In this document: positions 10,621 to 22,800 of the stretch, one piece after another
Numbering within the stretch: the first letter of the stretch is position 1
Layout: the number at the start of each line of letters is the position of its first letter
NCBI GenBank assembly: GCA_024734495.1
Contig: JALMQS010000136.1
Span: 5,310,309-5,374,308 of the forward strand
Source of the DNA: Forficula auricularia
Lineage: Eukaryota; Arthropoda; Insecta; Dermaptera; Forficulidae
Length of the DNA stretch: 64,000 bases
Direction: 5' to 3'
Notes under the pieces: generated by a model
The model's database searches: none
Told to the model about the DNA's origin: nothing
What the model saw: only the letters and a program-made list of their open reading frames with translations
Translations under genes and position numbers: made by a program

Positions 10621-10912
10621 GAAAATACTAATAAAAAAGTAGTATCACCGACCAATTTCTCACATTTAGGAACTTATAATGAAAATACTTATGCTTCATT
10701 GCCTGTTGATCATTCAGTTCATATGAAGGAAACTTACGAAAATCTTAATATAATTTTACAGAAAATTAACAATACAGCTCATGACTGGATGCTGTGTGGA
10801 GATTTAAAAGTTGTCTTCATGCTACTTGGTCAACAAAAGGATTTACAAAGTTTCCATGTATTATTTGTGAGTGGAACAGCAGAGCAAGGGATCTCCAAAA
10901 CCAATGACCCAT
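10621..10912 (+). pseudogene. Fragment of a repeat-encoded uncharacterised protein, frameshifted
   Basis: The plus strand reads HDWMLCGDLKVVFMLLGQQK. About 10845 the meaningful frame shifts to FPCIICEWNSRARDLQ and then a stop. The pattern W-CGDLKV-LLGQQ-PC-CEW-SRARD is one I recall from uncharacterised, multi-copy proteins of many invertebrate genomes that are probably transposon-derived; I cannot name the family with certainty. The C-x-x-C-E-W cluster suggests a metal-binding knuckle. The upstream edge near 10620 (TCTTATTTAG|TG) resembles a splice acceptor. Confidence 0.45.
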
Positions 10913-12070
10913 AAGAAAAACTAATATTCGCATTTTAGAACAATAATATAATAATAAGAATGGTCCAGATTAATTTGCAGCAACGCTGACCTAATGCTGC
11001 CGACTGGGGCGCTGATGCCGTCGGTATATTTGTGTTTTGAGTCGAGATAAGTCGAGGCAAAATTTGAAATATGATTGTAATTTGAACTCGAATTTTGAAA
11101 TGAAACACTCTAATTGATTTTAAATTAAGAAACATTAAATATATTGATAATTATTCCTCCTCCCCGCCCCTCTCACCACTCAAAAATTAAATATTCAATT
11201 CGCTTTTCTTTGCGCACAGAAGAAGAAATTAATCACATCTTATGTGATTTATATTTTATTATATTTGTTTATTTTTTAATAATTTGCCACTTTTTTATAA
11301 TTTTTTAAAAATCTAAATTTTGTTATTCTTATTTTTTGATTTTTACAAAATTGAACGACTTAAGACACGCATGCCCGAGTTTCTCATGGCAATACTGGAT
11401 GGAGCAGCCTGTCATACAAACAACACCTTGATCTCTTTTAAATATTTGGAGCCTTATATCGATTATCGATCCCAAATTTTAAAAAAATGATATGATATAA
11501 TTCTCCTCCTCACACGATCCCACTTATTTAAATAAATCTACATATTTCCACACAAAAATATCACAATGCTGTAGATTATAGAAAAAAATACTTCCAGATT
11601 CATATCTAGAGCCTCATTTCTGTAGCTGTGTCAGGACGAAAATGAGGCGAAACTTTTAAGAGAATATGTATTTTCGGGAGTTTACAGGTATACATTTGGA
11701 GTGTGGTTTTTTAAGAGGAATAAAATTTTTGGACCGAGACGCCTCCCGCCAGGCACCAGCCCGAGGGCTGAGCTGTGCAAAACGAAGGCATGCACTGAAA
11801 AGCTCGTAATTTAATATTATTGTAAGTAAAATTGTAACTTAAAAAAACAACTATGATTTTTTATATATCAAATTTTCTCTAGTTTTTTAAAATTGATGTC
11901 ATATTGTGAGATAATTGTGGGTGATAAAAAAACTGATACCAAATACGGTTTCAGCATCCAAAAATACATAAGATTAAGCGCAAATTTGTTTAAAAAGATT
12001 TAAATTAATAAAGTAAAGGAGTGTAGTTTCACTGTGAATGAAATAAAACTCAAAGAGGTTATACAAACTC
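10913..12070. other. Stretch without a recognised gene
   Basis: Mostly AT-rich. A short GC patch at about 11735-11790 (CGCCAGGCACCAGCCCGAGG) resembles one at 5818-5840. Nothing else is supported. Confidence 0.4.
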
Positions 12071-12103
12071 AATATATTTCGGATTGTTAGTCCATCATCA
12101 GGA
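12071..12103 (-). ncRNA. Hammerhead-ribozyme-like core
   Basis: On the minus strand: CTGATGA, stem-loop TGGA-CTAACAA-TCC, then GAAATATAT. The same design and sequence (CTGATGA, TGGGCTAACCCCC, GAAATATAT) occurs at 52225 downstream of a PLE, and downstream text (TTTTATTT, TGTGAAAC) is also shared. Confidence 0.6.
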
Positions 12104-12273
12104 GTTTACAAGTTAAAAAAAAATTCAAAAGATTTTACAAACATTTTTTTGTTGACCTATGTAATTAAAAAACCTATCAAAATATTTTTTTCAAAAAGTG
12201 AGTCGATTTTCCATGTCTTCACAGCACTGGTTACCAATAATAATCGAAACGTCGAAAATGCAATGTAGAATGG

Positions 12274-12275
<2 letters not shown>

Positions 12276-12320
<45 letters not shown>

Positions 12321-13795
12321 GCTGTTTAGCTAGTTTTACGGACAAGATGTCCAATACAGAAAAAGAAACATATACAGGATACAATATTAAAACAATATGG
12401 ATATAATAAAATAACAGAAAGGTATCGGAGAGAAAAAAAACTTATTACACTGAAGTGGTTTTTACAATGTGGCTGATGGTTTTAAGATGATTTTTTTGAG
12501 TTGGTGAGGAGTTGTGCTGGAAAGGTCAAGATTGGTCGAGTGTTTATTTGCTAGTGTTTGAATTCTGTCAATGGCGTTGGTTTTACCGAAGTTAGTCGAG
12601 TGATGTGGAACTACAAACATATCTTGGGATCTCGTGCTATGGGATGGGATTCTAAAATTTAGCGTAGATAGAATTTTTGGACACACGATTTTTCCGGAAA
12701 TAAGTTTAAGCAGGAAGGAAATGTCATTGTAATCACGTCGTTGTTCCAGTGTGTTGAGTTTCAGGTGTGAAATTAGATAGTCATAATTCAGATTATCTAT
12801 ACTTATGCCTAGTTTATAATTAACCGTCCTCAAAAATTTATGCTGGACTCTTTCCAAGGATGCCTTATGTATCTCATAGTAGGGGTTCCATATTACACTG
12901 CAGTATTCAAGTTTACTTCTCACGAGAGCAGTGAACAAAAATTTGAGTGCATCTATGTTTCGAAAGGATAGAGGTTATCCGCGTGATGAAACCCAAGGTT
13001 TTACGAGGCTTTACTAACAATGTTATTTATGTGTGGGACGAATGTCAATTTAGTATCGAATCACACCAAGTCCCTAATATTATCAACGCTTAGTGCAATT
13101 TGTGAAGGATTTATCTATTGAACATGTAAATTTTAGCAAGTTTGCTGCCCTGGAGAAGTTTATGAATTTACACTTGGTTTCGTTAAGTTTGAGACCACAT
13201 TATCAATGATGCACCAGGCGTTGAAATTATTCAAATTTAATTGTAGAGTTTGACAATCATTTATAGAATGAATAACTTTGCAACATTTTCCAAGTCATCA
13301 GCCGGGAGGAGGACATTTCACATCATTAAAAGACAGTCAAAGCATCGTTGAAGAATGGCAGAAAAAGCGTATGGCCCTGGCTGAGATCCTTGAGGAACTC
13401 CTGAGTGAGCGACAAATTCATGGGAGAGATTATTTCGAATTTTTGACAGTACATTTTCTCTATTCGTCAGATAACCGGAAAGCCAGAGATGTAGAGTTCC
13501 CTCTACCCCGAGGAGATTTAGTTTTCTGGAGAAGTAGATATTGGTTTGAGCTGTGTCGATATGCTTTGCTGAGAATCCGGCGCAGATAGAGTCAACCTGT
13601 AATTTTTGTTCAAGGTAGGTATTGAGAAAATGTTCGTATGTAATTGGATTTGTGAGAGTTGGTTGTCCCTGGGTTTGAAGCCATGCTGTTCCGATGTGAA
13701 TTATGTTTTCAAAGAGTGGAGTTAGTTTATTGGTTCTTCAACTATCGAGGATTTTGGGTATTGAGGATAGTGTTGATATGGGACGGTAATTAGTT
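12276..13795 (-). pseudogene. Non-LTR retrotransposon (LINE), reverse transcriptase remnant
   Basis: Minus-strand fragments in order give NYRPISTLSSIPKILD (RT motif 1), LWLSGYLTNREN, a degraded catalytic region, FDTKLTFVPHI, and FTALVRSKLEYCSVIWNPYY...RVQHKFLRTVN running to a stop at 12462. Several stops and frame changes separate them, so it is dead. The 3' end is a (TAAA)n tail, seen as TTTA repeats at 12276-12320. The LEYCSVIW-ERVQHKFLR layout is typical of Jockey/CR1-like ORF2 C-termini. It belongs to a different lineage from the LINE at 41869-44005. The ORF between 12462 and 12938 is the longest intact piece (158 codons). Confidence 0.85.
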
Positions 13796-14261
13796 ATATT
13801 GATTTATCGTCTTTGTAAGTGAGTTATGAAAGATGTTTTCCTCAAGAAATGGGAATCGATGGCATTAGAGCAATTTCAAGAAAACGATTTTATATACCTA
13901 CAGTATACAAGAATTGCTCATTTAATAGTTACCTACTTAAGATTCAGAAGATTGCTGAATTTTTACGATCAATCAACTCCCTGTGTATGTTATGTTCTTT
14001 CAGAAGACGATCATTCGACTCAGAAAAAAGTAAATATTTATATTTTTTATTATTATTCAATTTAATTTTATCTCCAAAACAATCACATATGATTTTCAAA
14101 ATATTTTTTATTTCTCTATAATTGACTTTATATTGCTTTCTTAAAGCAATTTTTTTCTTTAAATATGTTAAAATTGCCGACAGATAACGGGAGAATTTCT
14201 CCCGAAACGTTTAATTTCCAATTAAATATTTTCAGATTGTTTTTACTTTAGGTGCTATAAA
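13796..14261. other. Short unassigned ORFs and a decayed hammerhead-like motif
   Basis: Two overlapping plus-strand ORFs (13819-14121 and 13826-14065) have no recognisable domain and may be chance. At 14181-14212 (+) CAGATAA, a perfect GGGAGAATTTCTCCC stem-loop and GAAACG match a hammerhead with a mutated first box. Confidence 0.35.
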
Positions 14262-15154
14262 GAGGGCTATAATCAAGTATGAAATCATCCATGAAAAAAT
14301 GTGTTCTTTGTTGCTTCGTTTTTCGAAAAATTTCAAAACGGCTGAAACTACTTTAATAAAAAAAAATTGAGCGAAACCATGGCGTTTTGGTCTACAAAAA
14401 ATCTCTAATGACTGAACATCGAAAAATTATATTTTACGAAATATTAATTATTCTGTCAAAATGTATGTTAGTAGTACGTTACCAAATTATGTGTACTTTC
14501 TAACTCAAAAACTGGTGTGAGTATCAAAACAAAATTTGACAAGTAGATTCTTTATTATTGAGATTAACAGCTGATTAGATTTTGGTATGAATTGAAGCAA
14601 AAATTAAGGGGAGGAGGGTGAAAAATCAAAATTATAAAATTAAAAAATAAAATGTGTGAGCCTCATCCACATAAGCTCACGATGGAAGTGAGACTTTAAT
14701 TTTAAAACTCACTAAAAGTTCATGACATGAAATTTATTAAAATTAGAAAATTTAAATTATTATTTTTATAACCTACTAATTGTTCATGACAAATAAAATT
14801 TAAAAAATTAGGAAATTTAAATGATTAATTTAAAATCATGTACTTGTCTTATTTCCCTTCTATTGAGTCATTTCCCCTTTATTGTAACTAAAAATTCAAA
14901 CAGATACGTCACTAAAGAGTTTCATTAAAAAAAAAATAAAGAAAAAAAAACAAGATAAATCGAATTTACTATAAAATAGACCCTATAATAAAAAAAGAAA
15001 ATCATTATTTTTTCCAGGACCAGAATTTTGGGGGCCGAGGGCTTCCAAAAATCGATCTATCAATAGGTAAGTATATCTTTAAGACCTTTTGATCGATTGT
15101 AAGCCAAAACTTTTATATTCAAAGAAAAGTTTTCAGATTGTTTTTTATAAAATA
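14262..15154 (+). repeat. Decayed Q copy followed by AT-rich Helitron-like filler
   Basis: 14262-14640 is a diverged family Q copy (AACGGCTGAAACTACTTT; GAGCGAAACCATGGCG). 14640-14850 shares ACTCACTAAAAGTTCATGAC-like text with the elements at 16070 and 20439. No gene is seen up to 15154. Confidence 0.5.
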
Positions 15155-15728
15155 CTAGCTGCAAGGCCCGCATTCGGCGGCCCTCTTGATAGCCAGGGGC
15201 ACGCCCACTGGCTGGCCAAGTTTTCAGATTGTTTTTAATAAAATACTAGCTGAAAGGCACGCCCACTGGACACCCAGCCCTCGAACCCCCCCACCTCAAA
15301 TTTGGTTGAGTTTGTTCCAAGGACAAAAATTTACATTTTTTCACCAGAAATCACATCCCCTACAACTTTGTTTATCATAAAATTTGCTGTAGGGTTAATA
15401 GTTTAGGAGTTATTAGATAATTTTGATTCCTGCGCCCCCCCAAACCCCTTCTGGGGTCAAAATATCAAAACTTTATATAGCTAAAAACGTAAGTTAGAAG
15501 ACATCCGATGTAAATATGAAATTTCATAATAATCCCTTCAGCCGTTTTACGTGAATCGTGAGCAACTTTTCGGAAACCACTGAAACAGACAGACATACAT
15601 ACAGATCATACAGACCGGAATTTTGTTGAGGGTGTTTTCGTTCATAACTTTGCTTGTAACGTGTGCAACCAAAATTTGGCGTGATTTGGAGCAATGTACA
15701 GACAAAACCTTAATTTTATATATATAGA
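15155..15728 (-). mobile_element. Non-autonomous Helitron, copy 1
   Basis: On the minus strand the element starts TCTATATATATAAAATTAAG after an A and ends GCCTTGCAGCTAG before a T, matching the Helitron rule (A|TC...CTRR|T). A GC-rich hairpin-forming segment (GGCCGCCGAATGCGGGCC) sits just inside the 3' end. The interior (CAGCCGTTTTACGTG; TTCATAACTTTGCTTGT) is shared with 39198-40200. No Rep/helicase is encoded. The 3'-end text with its flank is duplicated at 15221-15253. Confidence 0.7.
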
Positions 15729-16069
15729 TTTGTATTTATTTATAGAAAAAACAATAAATACAATTTTTCAATTCATATTATATGTCTATATATGGTTTGT
15801 TTGGAATGATATTTGTTCAAATCCATTCATTCAAAAGTGAAAATAGAAATATGAATGGACCTTTTCACAAACGATATCTTAAATCATTTGAAATATAATC
15901 TTCGAAAAATAAATATTTATTATGAAAACAAGAAAGATAGTAAAATCAACGAAAAAAAAATCATAATTTAGATGAAAAACAAAAATAGTAAATAACCCTT
16001 TTTATTAAGAAATTTATTTTCATTAAATATTCATCACACATTTTTACTTCCACTAAAAATATATTTATA

Positions 16070-16267
16070 CCAGCTGCGAAGCTGGCCTTAGGCGATGCAA
16101 CTTGCTATGCCTACTATTCCGTAGTGGGTTTTAAAATAATAATTTAAATTTCCTAATTTTAATAAATTTTTTTGACTTGAACTATTAGTGGGTTTTAAAA
16201 TTAAAAGAATCACTTCGGATTGTCACGCAAGTTGATTATAAAAGTACAGGATAGATAGATAGATAGA
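16070..16267 (-). mobile_element. Short non-autonomous Helitron, copy 2
   Basis: The minus strand runs from TC at 16267 (TCTATCTATC, merging with a GATA microsatellite) to CTTCGCAGCTGG|T at 16070. The internal sequence ACTATTAGTGGGTTTTAAAA is shared with 20439-20857. Confidence 0.55.
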
Positions 16268-16269
16268 TA

Positions 16270-16723
16270 CAGCCGACTCTCGATAATTAGAATTTTTCGA
16301 TAATTCAAACTCTTCAGCTGTTAACTACGGTAAATCGAAAAAATGCTGTGTATTTTGATAACTCGAAATCCTTTTCCTAACAAGATGGGGAAAGAACGTT
16401 CTCTAATTCGAACTAAGCCACTTTCCCTCTTTATAATTCGAATTTTTCCTAGGAATGTTTAGTCCTCATTTTACGTGTAATGTATGCAATTTTTTGTTCT
16501 TTTTTGTCTTTATCACTATTTTTACTTTTTTCCTTGAGGCTATATATAAAATTTATGTAAGCCTCATTCATATTTTCAAAAATATAATAAAAACTAATAA
16601 AAAAATAATTCGTAATATTTTTTTCTTTCCTCTTGATAATTCAAACTTCTTGAGAATTCCAAGTCTCGATAATTCGAATTTTTCTTGTCGTCCCTTGGAT
16701 TTCGAATTATCGAGAGTTGACTG
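16270..16723. mobile_element. Pogo/Tigger-like Tc1-mariner remnant
   Basis: The ends CAGCCGACTCTCGATAATTA and ATTATCGAGAGTTGACTG are inverted repeats flanked by TA on both sides (16268-16269 and 16724-16725). Repeated TAATTCGAA motifs are typical of pogo/Tigger termini. No transposase remains. A partial copy of one end lies at 18143-18206. Confidence 0.7.
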
Positions 16724-16841
16724 TATATATATATTTAAAAAAAATTTTAAATAATTTTTTATAAAGAGAAAAAAAGAGGCTGATGTACTCTGCTTGATGC
16801 AAATAAACATACACACAAATATAGATATGTATATATGTATA

Positions 16842-18045
16842 CGAGCTGCTCCAGGCGTGCTTTCGGCATGCCCACTACAGCTCGGCCCTCTGGGCAGGTG
16901 GCCCTGGTGGGCGAGCAGTCTCGGCATGTGATTATTAGGTCTCCAAAATTCATTTTAAAAAAAGTTTCTATGTCCACTGGTTCTGGCTGTTTTGATGATG
17001 AGTGAGTGAGTATCGGGCAAAGAATTTTATATGTATAGATAGATAGATAGATAAGGAAATTATTTTTTCTTTAAAATATAGAATATATAATTTCAAATAA
17101 ATTTATGTAATTTGAATAAAAATGATACAAAAGTTTACTCACAGTTTTTAAAAGAATAACTGTAGTAAATTTGTTCCAGATCGAACAGTGTTTAGAATTG
17201 TAATATTTTGCCCCCTCTTTCGCCCCCACGCACTCATTTTGGCTATTGATTTTTACAGCATACATTTTATATAGTCTTAAAAACTAACATTACAAAATTT
17301 GATCTATATCGGAGAGAGTATTAATTTTTTGCCCCCACTCACATTTTGGGAGGTTGAAATTATTTTTTAGATATTTGCAAATAAATAACTCTCAGTTTTC
17401 TAAAGAGTAAATGTACAAAAAAGCTAAAAATTTCTATATTTTGCCCCCCCCCCTTTCGCCCCCCATACAGTCAATTTTGATAGTTGATTTTTACAGGAAT
17501 AGTTTCTTAAAGTAATAAAGAATAACTCTACAAAATTTGATCAAGATAGGAGAGAGTTTTAATTTTTTGCCCCCACTCACATTTTGGATAGTTGAGAGTC
17601 GAATTTCAAAAAATCCTGAAATTACTTTTTAGATATTTGTATTTAGAATTTTATTAAGTAAAAATCAAGTAGATATCTTATCGTTCTTAATTGAAAATGC
17701 ATAATTAGTGTAAACACATTGCAAAGATATTTTGCCCCTTTTTACCCCTTTAGGGGTCGAATTTCAAAAAATCCTGAAATTAGTTTTTAGATATTTTAAT
17801 TTAGTATTTTTATAAGTAAAAAGCAAGTAGATATTTTATCGTCCTTAAGAGATATCGCATAATCAGTGAAAACACACTTTGCCCCTTTGACCCCCTTAGG
17901 GGTCGAATTTCGAAAAATCCTTTCTTAGTGAGCCCCTATGTCATAGATGTAATATTCTCTCCAAATTTTATGCTTCTATGTCCAGTGGTTCTGGCTGTTT
18001 TGATGATGAGTGTGTGTATCGGACAAAGAATTTTATATATATAGA
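16842..18045 (-). mobile_element. Helitron-type element with two 5' ends
   Basis: The minus-strand 5' signature (TCTATATATATAAAATTCTT, then GATACACACACTCATCATC) occurs at 18045 and again at 17039 (TCTATACATATAAAATTCTT). The 3' end at 16842 reads GGAGCAGCTCG|T. Between them are repeated GGGGTCGAATTTCAAAAAA blocks at 17585, 17753 and 17898. This is either a nested pair or one element with a duplicated 5' end. Confidence 0.5.
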
Positions 18046-18060
18046 TTATTTATTTGTTTG

Positions 18061-18105
18061 AGACTATAGTTTCGAAGGTTTGGCCTTCATCGTCATTCTA
18101 CATGA
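18061..18105 (-). ncRNA. Decayed hammerhead-like core
   Basis: On the minus strand: ACGATGA (CTGATGA with two changes), stem AAGG-CCAAA-CCTT, then GAAACTATAGTCTC, identical after GAAA to the cores at 47750, 58057 and 60620. Confidence 0.45.
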
Positions 18106-18209
18106 AAAATAATATTTATAATTAAAAAAGACTACTGATGAAGTCTCGATAATTCGAATTTTTCTTGTAGTCCCTTGGATTTCGAATTATCGAGAGTTGA
18201 TTGTACCAA

Positions 18210-18995
18210 GATTCAATTTTGGAAAAACATATTTTGATAGGTTTTGCAATTAAGTAAACTTATTATTAACAGATGCTGGTTGAATAAAAATAAATCTTGT
18301 GATTAAATCAAAACAAAACAAGTGGTTGATTAAATAAACAATAATTAAAATAAAAAAAATCACCGAGGAAAGCTCAGTCTTTTCCAGGTACCTAATTAAT
18401 CTATATACCATATAAGAAAATTAATATTTTTTTTTTTTTTTTTGAAAAATTAAAAATATCCTGAAATCCAATACTCAATAGTTTTTAATACAAATTGTCC
18501 ATGTCTATAGGATAAGGAAGGATTCAATAGGATTCAAATGGCCGATGATCCGATGTCCTGCAATGCACGTGGGGAACTTGATGCCTCCGATTGAGATATA
18601 TTATATGGTATATATATTTATATTAGCGCATATATTGTCTTAGTATCTTGCCTCGTCAGCTTCCGGCAGAAAAATTAATGTCCACTATGCAATTTCTTCT
18701 GGAAGAAACTGAGCCCTCTCTACCTTCTCGCCTACTTTATAACAAAACGAGTATTATTACTAATAGCAAAGAAACATTATTTATTTATTTGATTTTATTC
18801 TGAATTTTTATTCAAATCAATTATGGGGGTTTAAAAATATATTACTTAATTATGTACACTTGGAAGTATAGAAAAATATTTAAAAACTTTAATAATTAAT
18901 AATGTTCAAAAACAAACGATTTAAATTAAATTCAAAATTTAAATTGGACGAAAAAGGGGAAAAAATATCAAGACACAGTATAGTGTTCGCAAATT
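18210..18995. other. AT-rich stretch without recognised features
   Basis: There is a T run near 18429-18443. Nothing coding or repetitive was recognised, although 18540-18760 is slightly richer in GC. Confidence 0.4.
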
Positions 18996-19380
18996 TATAT
19001 TTTTCATGGGGTCAGTATCGCGTGGATATTGAGAGCTATTCAGAATTAAAAAACCTTTTTTTGAATTCTGACTGGCTTGTCGGTTGAGTAAGAGCAAAAA
19101 AAAATTCAATATCCAAGCGATACTGACCCCTGAAGATGTCAAAAAAATATCTTAAAATCACCAGGGTTAAAAAATGAAAATCTAGGCCCTTCATTTTTGA
19201 TCCTCCCACCCATTCTGGTCGGTTAGTTTTTGCATTTCTAGCCTTCTTGGGGTCTCCAGAATATGTATAAAAAATTTGGTTGAGTTTGGTCGAAAGGGCT
19301 AGAATTCCCCCCCCCCCCCACACACACACACACACACCCACCACATTTCGGGTGGTTATTTTCAATTTTTTTTTTTTTGA
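18996..19380. repeat. Short foldback and family Q-like unit
   Basis: GGGGTCAGTATCGCGTGGAT at 19009 mirrors ATCCAAGCGATACTGACCCC ending near 19130. It is followed by a Q-type unit (TTGGTTGAGTTTGGTCGAAA) and a CACACACA run. Confidence 0.55.
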
Positions 19381-20438
19381 ACAAAAATGTCAAAAATTAT
19401 TAGTAATATAATTAATTTATCCTCTACAATTTTGCTTCTAATGTAATTTGCCGTAGAGTAACCAGTTTAGGAATTATATTAATCATACGGTATTTTTTTG
19501 ACATCTTAGGGGGTCGATTATACCCAAAAAACGACTCGAGTTGTCGAGTAAGAATTTGACTTTCGGGATGTGTGCTGATCACACTACAGTATGGGATATG
19601 TTATTTGGGTTTTGAAATCAGCTTCCTAAATGGTCAGTATAGTATAGTTCTCGGTCTATTAACTTAGTCATTTCTAGGAGAAATTTTTTTATTATATATC
19701 TTTATTTTAGACTTTTTTTTGACTTTTCGGCCTTTCTAGCCATAAGCCAATTTACGATACTATTTATTTTATTTAAATTTGTCCCTACCCCGGGGGTCAG
19801 ATTTTAGCCGGGTGCCTCGAGTCGGATTCGAATATTTTAGACTTAGTAAAATAAAAATAAAGACCCCGCGTCAGAGTATGATTACATTTATCCATTATAT
19901 AATTCATTTAATTTATTCGATTGGACATTCATTCATACGGAATTTTTGTTCATTTATATATTTTTAATAACCCCCGACCCGAAAAAGGGGAATTATGTGT
20001 TTGTATGTATGCACTATGCATGTATTTTGAATATATGCTCGATGGCCTTGCAACTGTTGAACGAAAGATTCGATTATGATAGGGTTTTTTGTAAATTATT
20101 TACTACAATTTTGCAAAGAGATTTCTTAAAAATGTATCATTTATGTAGGTAAAGCAGGGCTGTCCAACTCTCGGCCCAGCACTGCCTTTGAATACCGACT
20201 GATTTATATGAACTTACTGGAAAATGTATCTGATTCAATTTACCCTGATAATGATATTTTCCATAAAATAAGAAATCTGAAAATCTACTAAAAAATTTTC
20301 GAAAACAAAAAATGTGCTGATTTTAAATCTGTAACTAGATTTCATGATTTCCGGAAAAATAATCACCATTTTGGTTTATTTTCAAAAATTTTATATCTAA
20401 TCAGTTATATTATAGAATATAGAGAGAGATATTAAATA
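19381..20438. other. Mixed stretch: SINE fragment, hAT-type end, unassigned DNA
   Basis: Besides the SINE fragment, 20155-20180 reads CAGGGCTGTCCAACTCTCGG, which looks like a hAT terminal repeat. Its partner end was not found. Confidence 0.4.
19710..19832 (-). mobile_element. Truncated copy of the tRNA-derived SINE
   Basis: The body is nearly identical to 140-255 (CTTTTCGGCCTTTCTAGCC, then CCGGGGGTCAGATTTTAGC). It breaks off inside the B box (GTCGGATTCGAA), so the tRNA head is missing. Confidence 0.75.
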
Positions 20439-20857
20439 CCAGCTGCAGAAACCCGCCTTCGGCCACTAAACTCTCTAGTGGGGTTTAAAATAGTAATTTA
20501 AATAAATTTTATTTGTCATGAACTATTAGTGAATTTTAAAATAAAAATTTAAATTTCCTAATTTTAAAAATTTTTCGACTTTGTCGACTGAGAAATTATT
20601 TAATTTTATATAGTCAGAACTTTGAGTGGTAAATTTCTCTATGATATAGGTGAGGGGGGGGGGGGGTAATCAATTAAACTTGATAATACCAATTTTTTTT
20701 TTTAAATATTTTTTATTGTCATTGAGAGACGTTTCGACAATGATGTAGGTACATAAATTTTTTTGTCATGAACTATTAGGGTTTTAAAATTAAAATTAAA
20801 CAAATCACGTTGGCGTCGTCGCGCAAACCGATGATAATAAATATAAATATAGATAGA
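20439..20857 (-). mobile_element. Non-autonomous Helitron, copy 3
   Basis: The minus strand starts TCTATCTATATTTATATTTA and ends GGGTTTCTGCAGCTGG|T at 20439. The body is shared with 16070-16267. A segment with AGACGTTTCGAC at about 20725 resembles the second half of a hammerhead core. Confidence 0.5.
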
Positions 20858-22018
20858 TATTAAAGAAAAACTACTCATATTTCGAATTTTCTATCTTTAG
20901 TGCTTCTGATTCAAAAATTCCAAAAATTATAAACAAATCGAATTCTAATCTGAAAATTATCACATTGGTGCTACTATTGAGTTTCATTTTGGCACAAAGT
21001 TTCTATTAAGGTTCAGTTTCCTCAATGCGACATTTCAATGTTCTATTTCAAACCGTTCGATGACGAAAAATTTTAAAAATCGCTAAAATTAACAAAACAT
21101 CTCTTTAAAAAGTCTTCACTTTTCTCCCATTTTTATTCAAAAACAAGTAAACGAAATGGATTCTATTTTTATTTTTTCATGAGTGTATGAAAATCCTGTC
21201 CGAAGAAGTCATTCTGTCTCGGCTTTTCTCGAATGAAATAACTAGGAGAAGAAACTCTTGCGAAATTCATTCATGTTCCGGCGAACTTGTCGACCCCATA
21301 TATAATAGTTGAGAGAGATTATTTGGGTCAAAAGGTCCCACGTGGAGACTTTTCTTCTATCAGAGGAAACATTGCCTCCTGAATATCTTATTTTATGTCA
21401 TAGATAAATCATTTTTATATATTATAATATTGTTATTCAATGTAATACATTTTAACATAAATTAATAGAATAATCTTGTCTATTAATTAAATATTATCTA
21501 TAAAAATTGTATTATAGAATTACTAATATTTATACATAAATAATTATTTTAAAGAAATAACGAGAACATCAATAAGTAAGGTTTTACTTTTTGTTATGAA
21601 ATAAAAAACTGAAGCTTTCATTAGGTTGATACCAAATATTTTGATTCTTGAACAAACTTTCTACGAACGTTCTTGGGTGTCGGAATACAAACAAACACAC
21701 AGCCTGAAGAAAATGAGTTTTCTTCACTTATCAGATATTTTCAACCAAGAATAAACATTGCTTACCCAGTAAGTTTATTTTAATAGAAAAATAAATGATT
21801 CAGAATAAATAAATAAGTAAATTTGCATGCATTACAATAAAAAAGAAGTGGTCAACTTTTAAATCCGAGGTGTTATGGATAATATTTATTATGTCAGAAG
21901 GATTTATCACTCACCCATTTAGAAATTGACCGCAAAGCCAAAAATTCAACCCGTCCTCGGAGGGCTAACCACATCTGAAACATAAATTTAATCTTCATCA
22001 ATAAAAAATTTCGCCAAC
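20858..22018. other. Stretch without recognised genes
   Basis: No credible ORF, repeat or RNA gene was recognised. Confidence 0.4.
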
Positions 22019-22734
22019 ACCAGAGGTGAGCAAAGTTAATACAAAAGTTAACTTCGTTAATCGTTAATTCGCTACTCAAAAAGTTAACTTCGATAATAGT
22101 TAAATGGTTAACTTTTCAAAAATTTAACGCATGTTATACTTTAAATGTTAACCACACTTAAAAGTTGTAGTAGTGTTATATGTATTTAATAAACAGTTCT
22201 ATTAAAACTAGAAATGGAGCATCTGTAACACAGTCTTTTGACTTTGACTCAAGCCCAGTTCTGACCATATTCTGAGCTTTGTTTTTCAGAGATTTCTGTT
22301 CTTTGGCTCGGTCTTCAGAATGAGTAACAGTGTGAAAAAAATCATCTCCTTCTTCATTAACTCAAACAAATCACGTCAACAACCTATGAAAAAAGATGAA
22401 ATTTTTCAAAAATTTAACCAAGAAAGCAATTTAGTGCTTGTGGGTTCGATTCCTGAGGGGACAAATTCCTCTGATATCCAATGTAAAAATAGTTTCTACT
22501 AAAATTTTAGATTCAACCCTAAATAAATTCTTTTTTAATTTAATTATTAATGGTTTTGTCAAAGATTATAGAAATAAGTCGAACATCTTCCTCTGGTGGC
22601 AGGCAAAACAATTAAAAATAGATATTTAGTTTTCAGAAAAATATTTTCAAAATAAGGATAATTTTTATATAATATTCAAATATTTAGATATTATTTATAT
22701 ATTGAAAATTATTTTTTTTTTTAAATCATACGCT
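22019..22734. other. hAT-like terminal sequence and unassigned DNA
   Basis: CAGAGGTGAGCAAAGTTAAT at 22023 resembles a hAT terminal repeat, followed by repeated GTTAACTT motifs. No partner end was found. A 60-codon ORF at 22320-22502 has no recognisable domain. Confidence 0.35.
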
Positions 22735-22800
22735 CAATTTCGGGGACCATGGGGTGGAATCCCCGGCGAGCGAGGATCCGCCGAAGGCGGAGCGTCGCAA
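22735..22800. repeat. Isolated GC-rich structured segment
   Basis: CGCTC...GAGCG and GGGG...CCCC pairings enclose a central region, followed by the tight hairpin TCCGCC-GAA-GGCGGA. It stands in otherwise AT-rich DNA. It may be a Helitron-type 3' hairpin, but no matching end was found. Confidence 0.4.

Noticed and set aside
13278..13589. 103-codon plus-strand ORF
   Set aside because: It is antisense to a LINE reverse transcriptase remnant whose motifs are recognisable on the minus strand.
22735..22800. Bacterial-type terminator or contamination
   Set aside because: The hairpin lacks a following T run and the flanks are typical of the host sequence on both sides.
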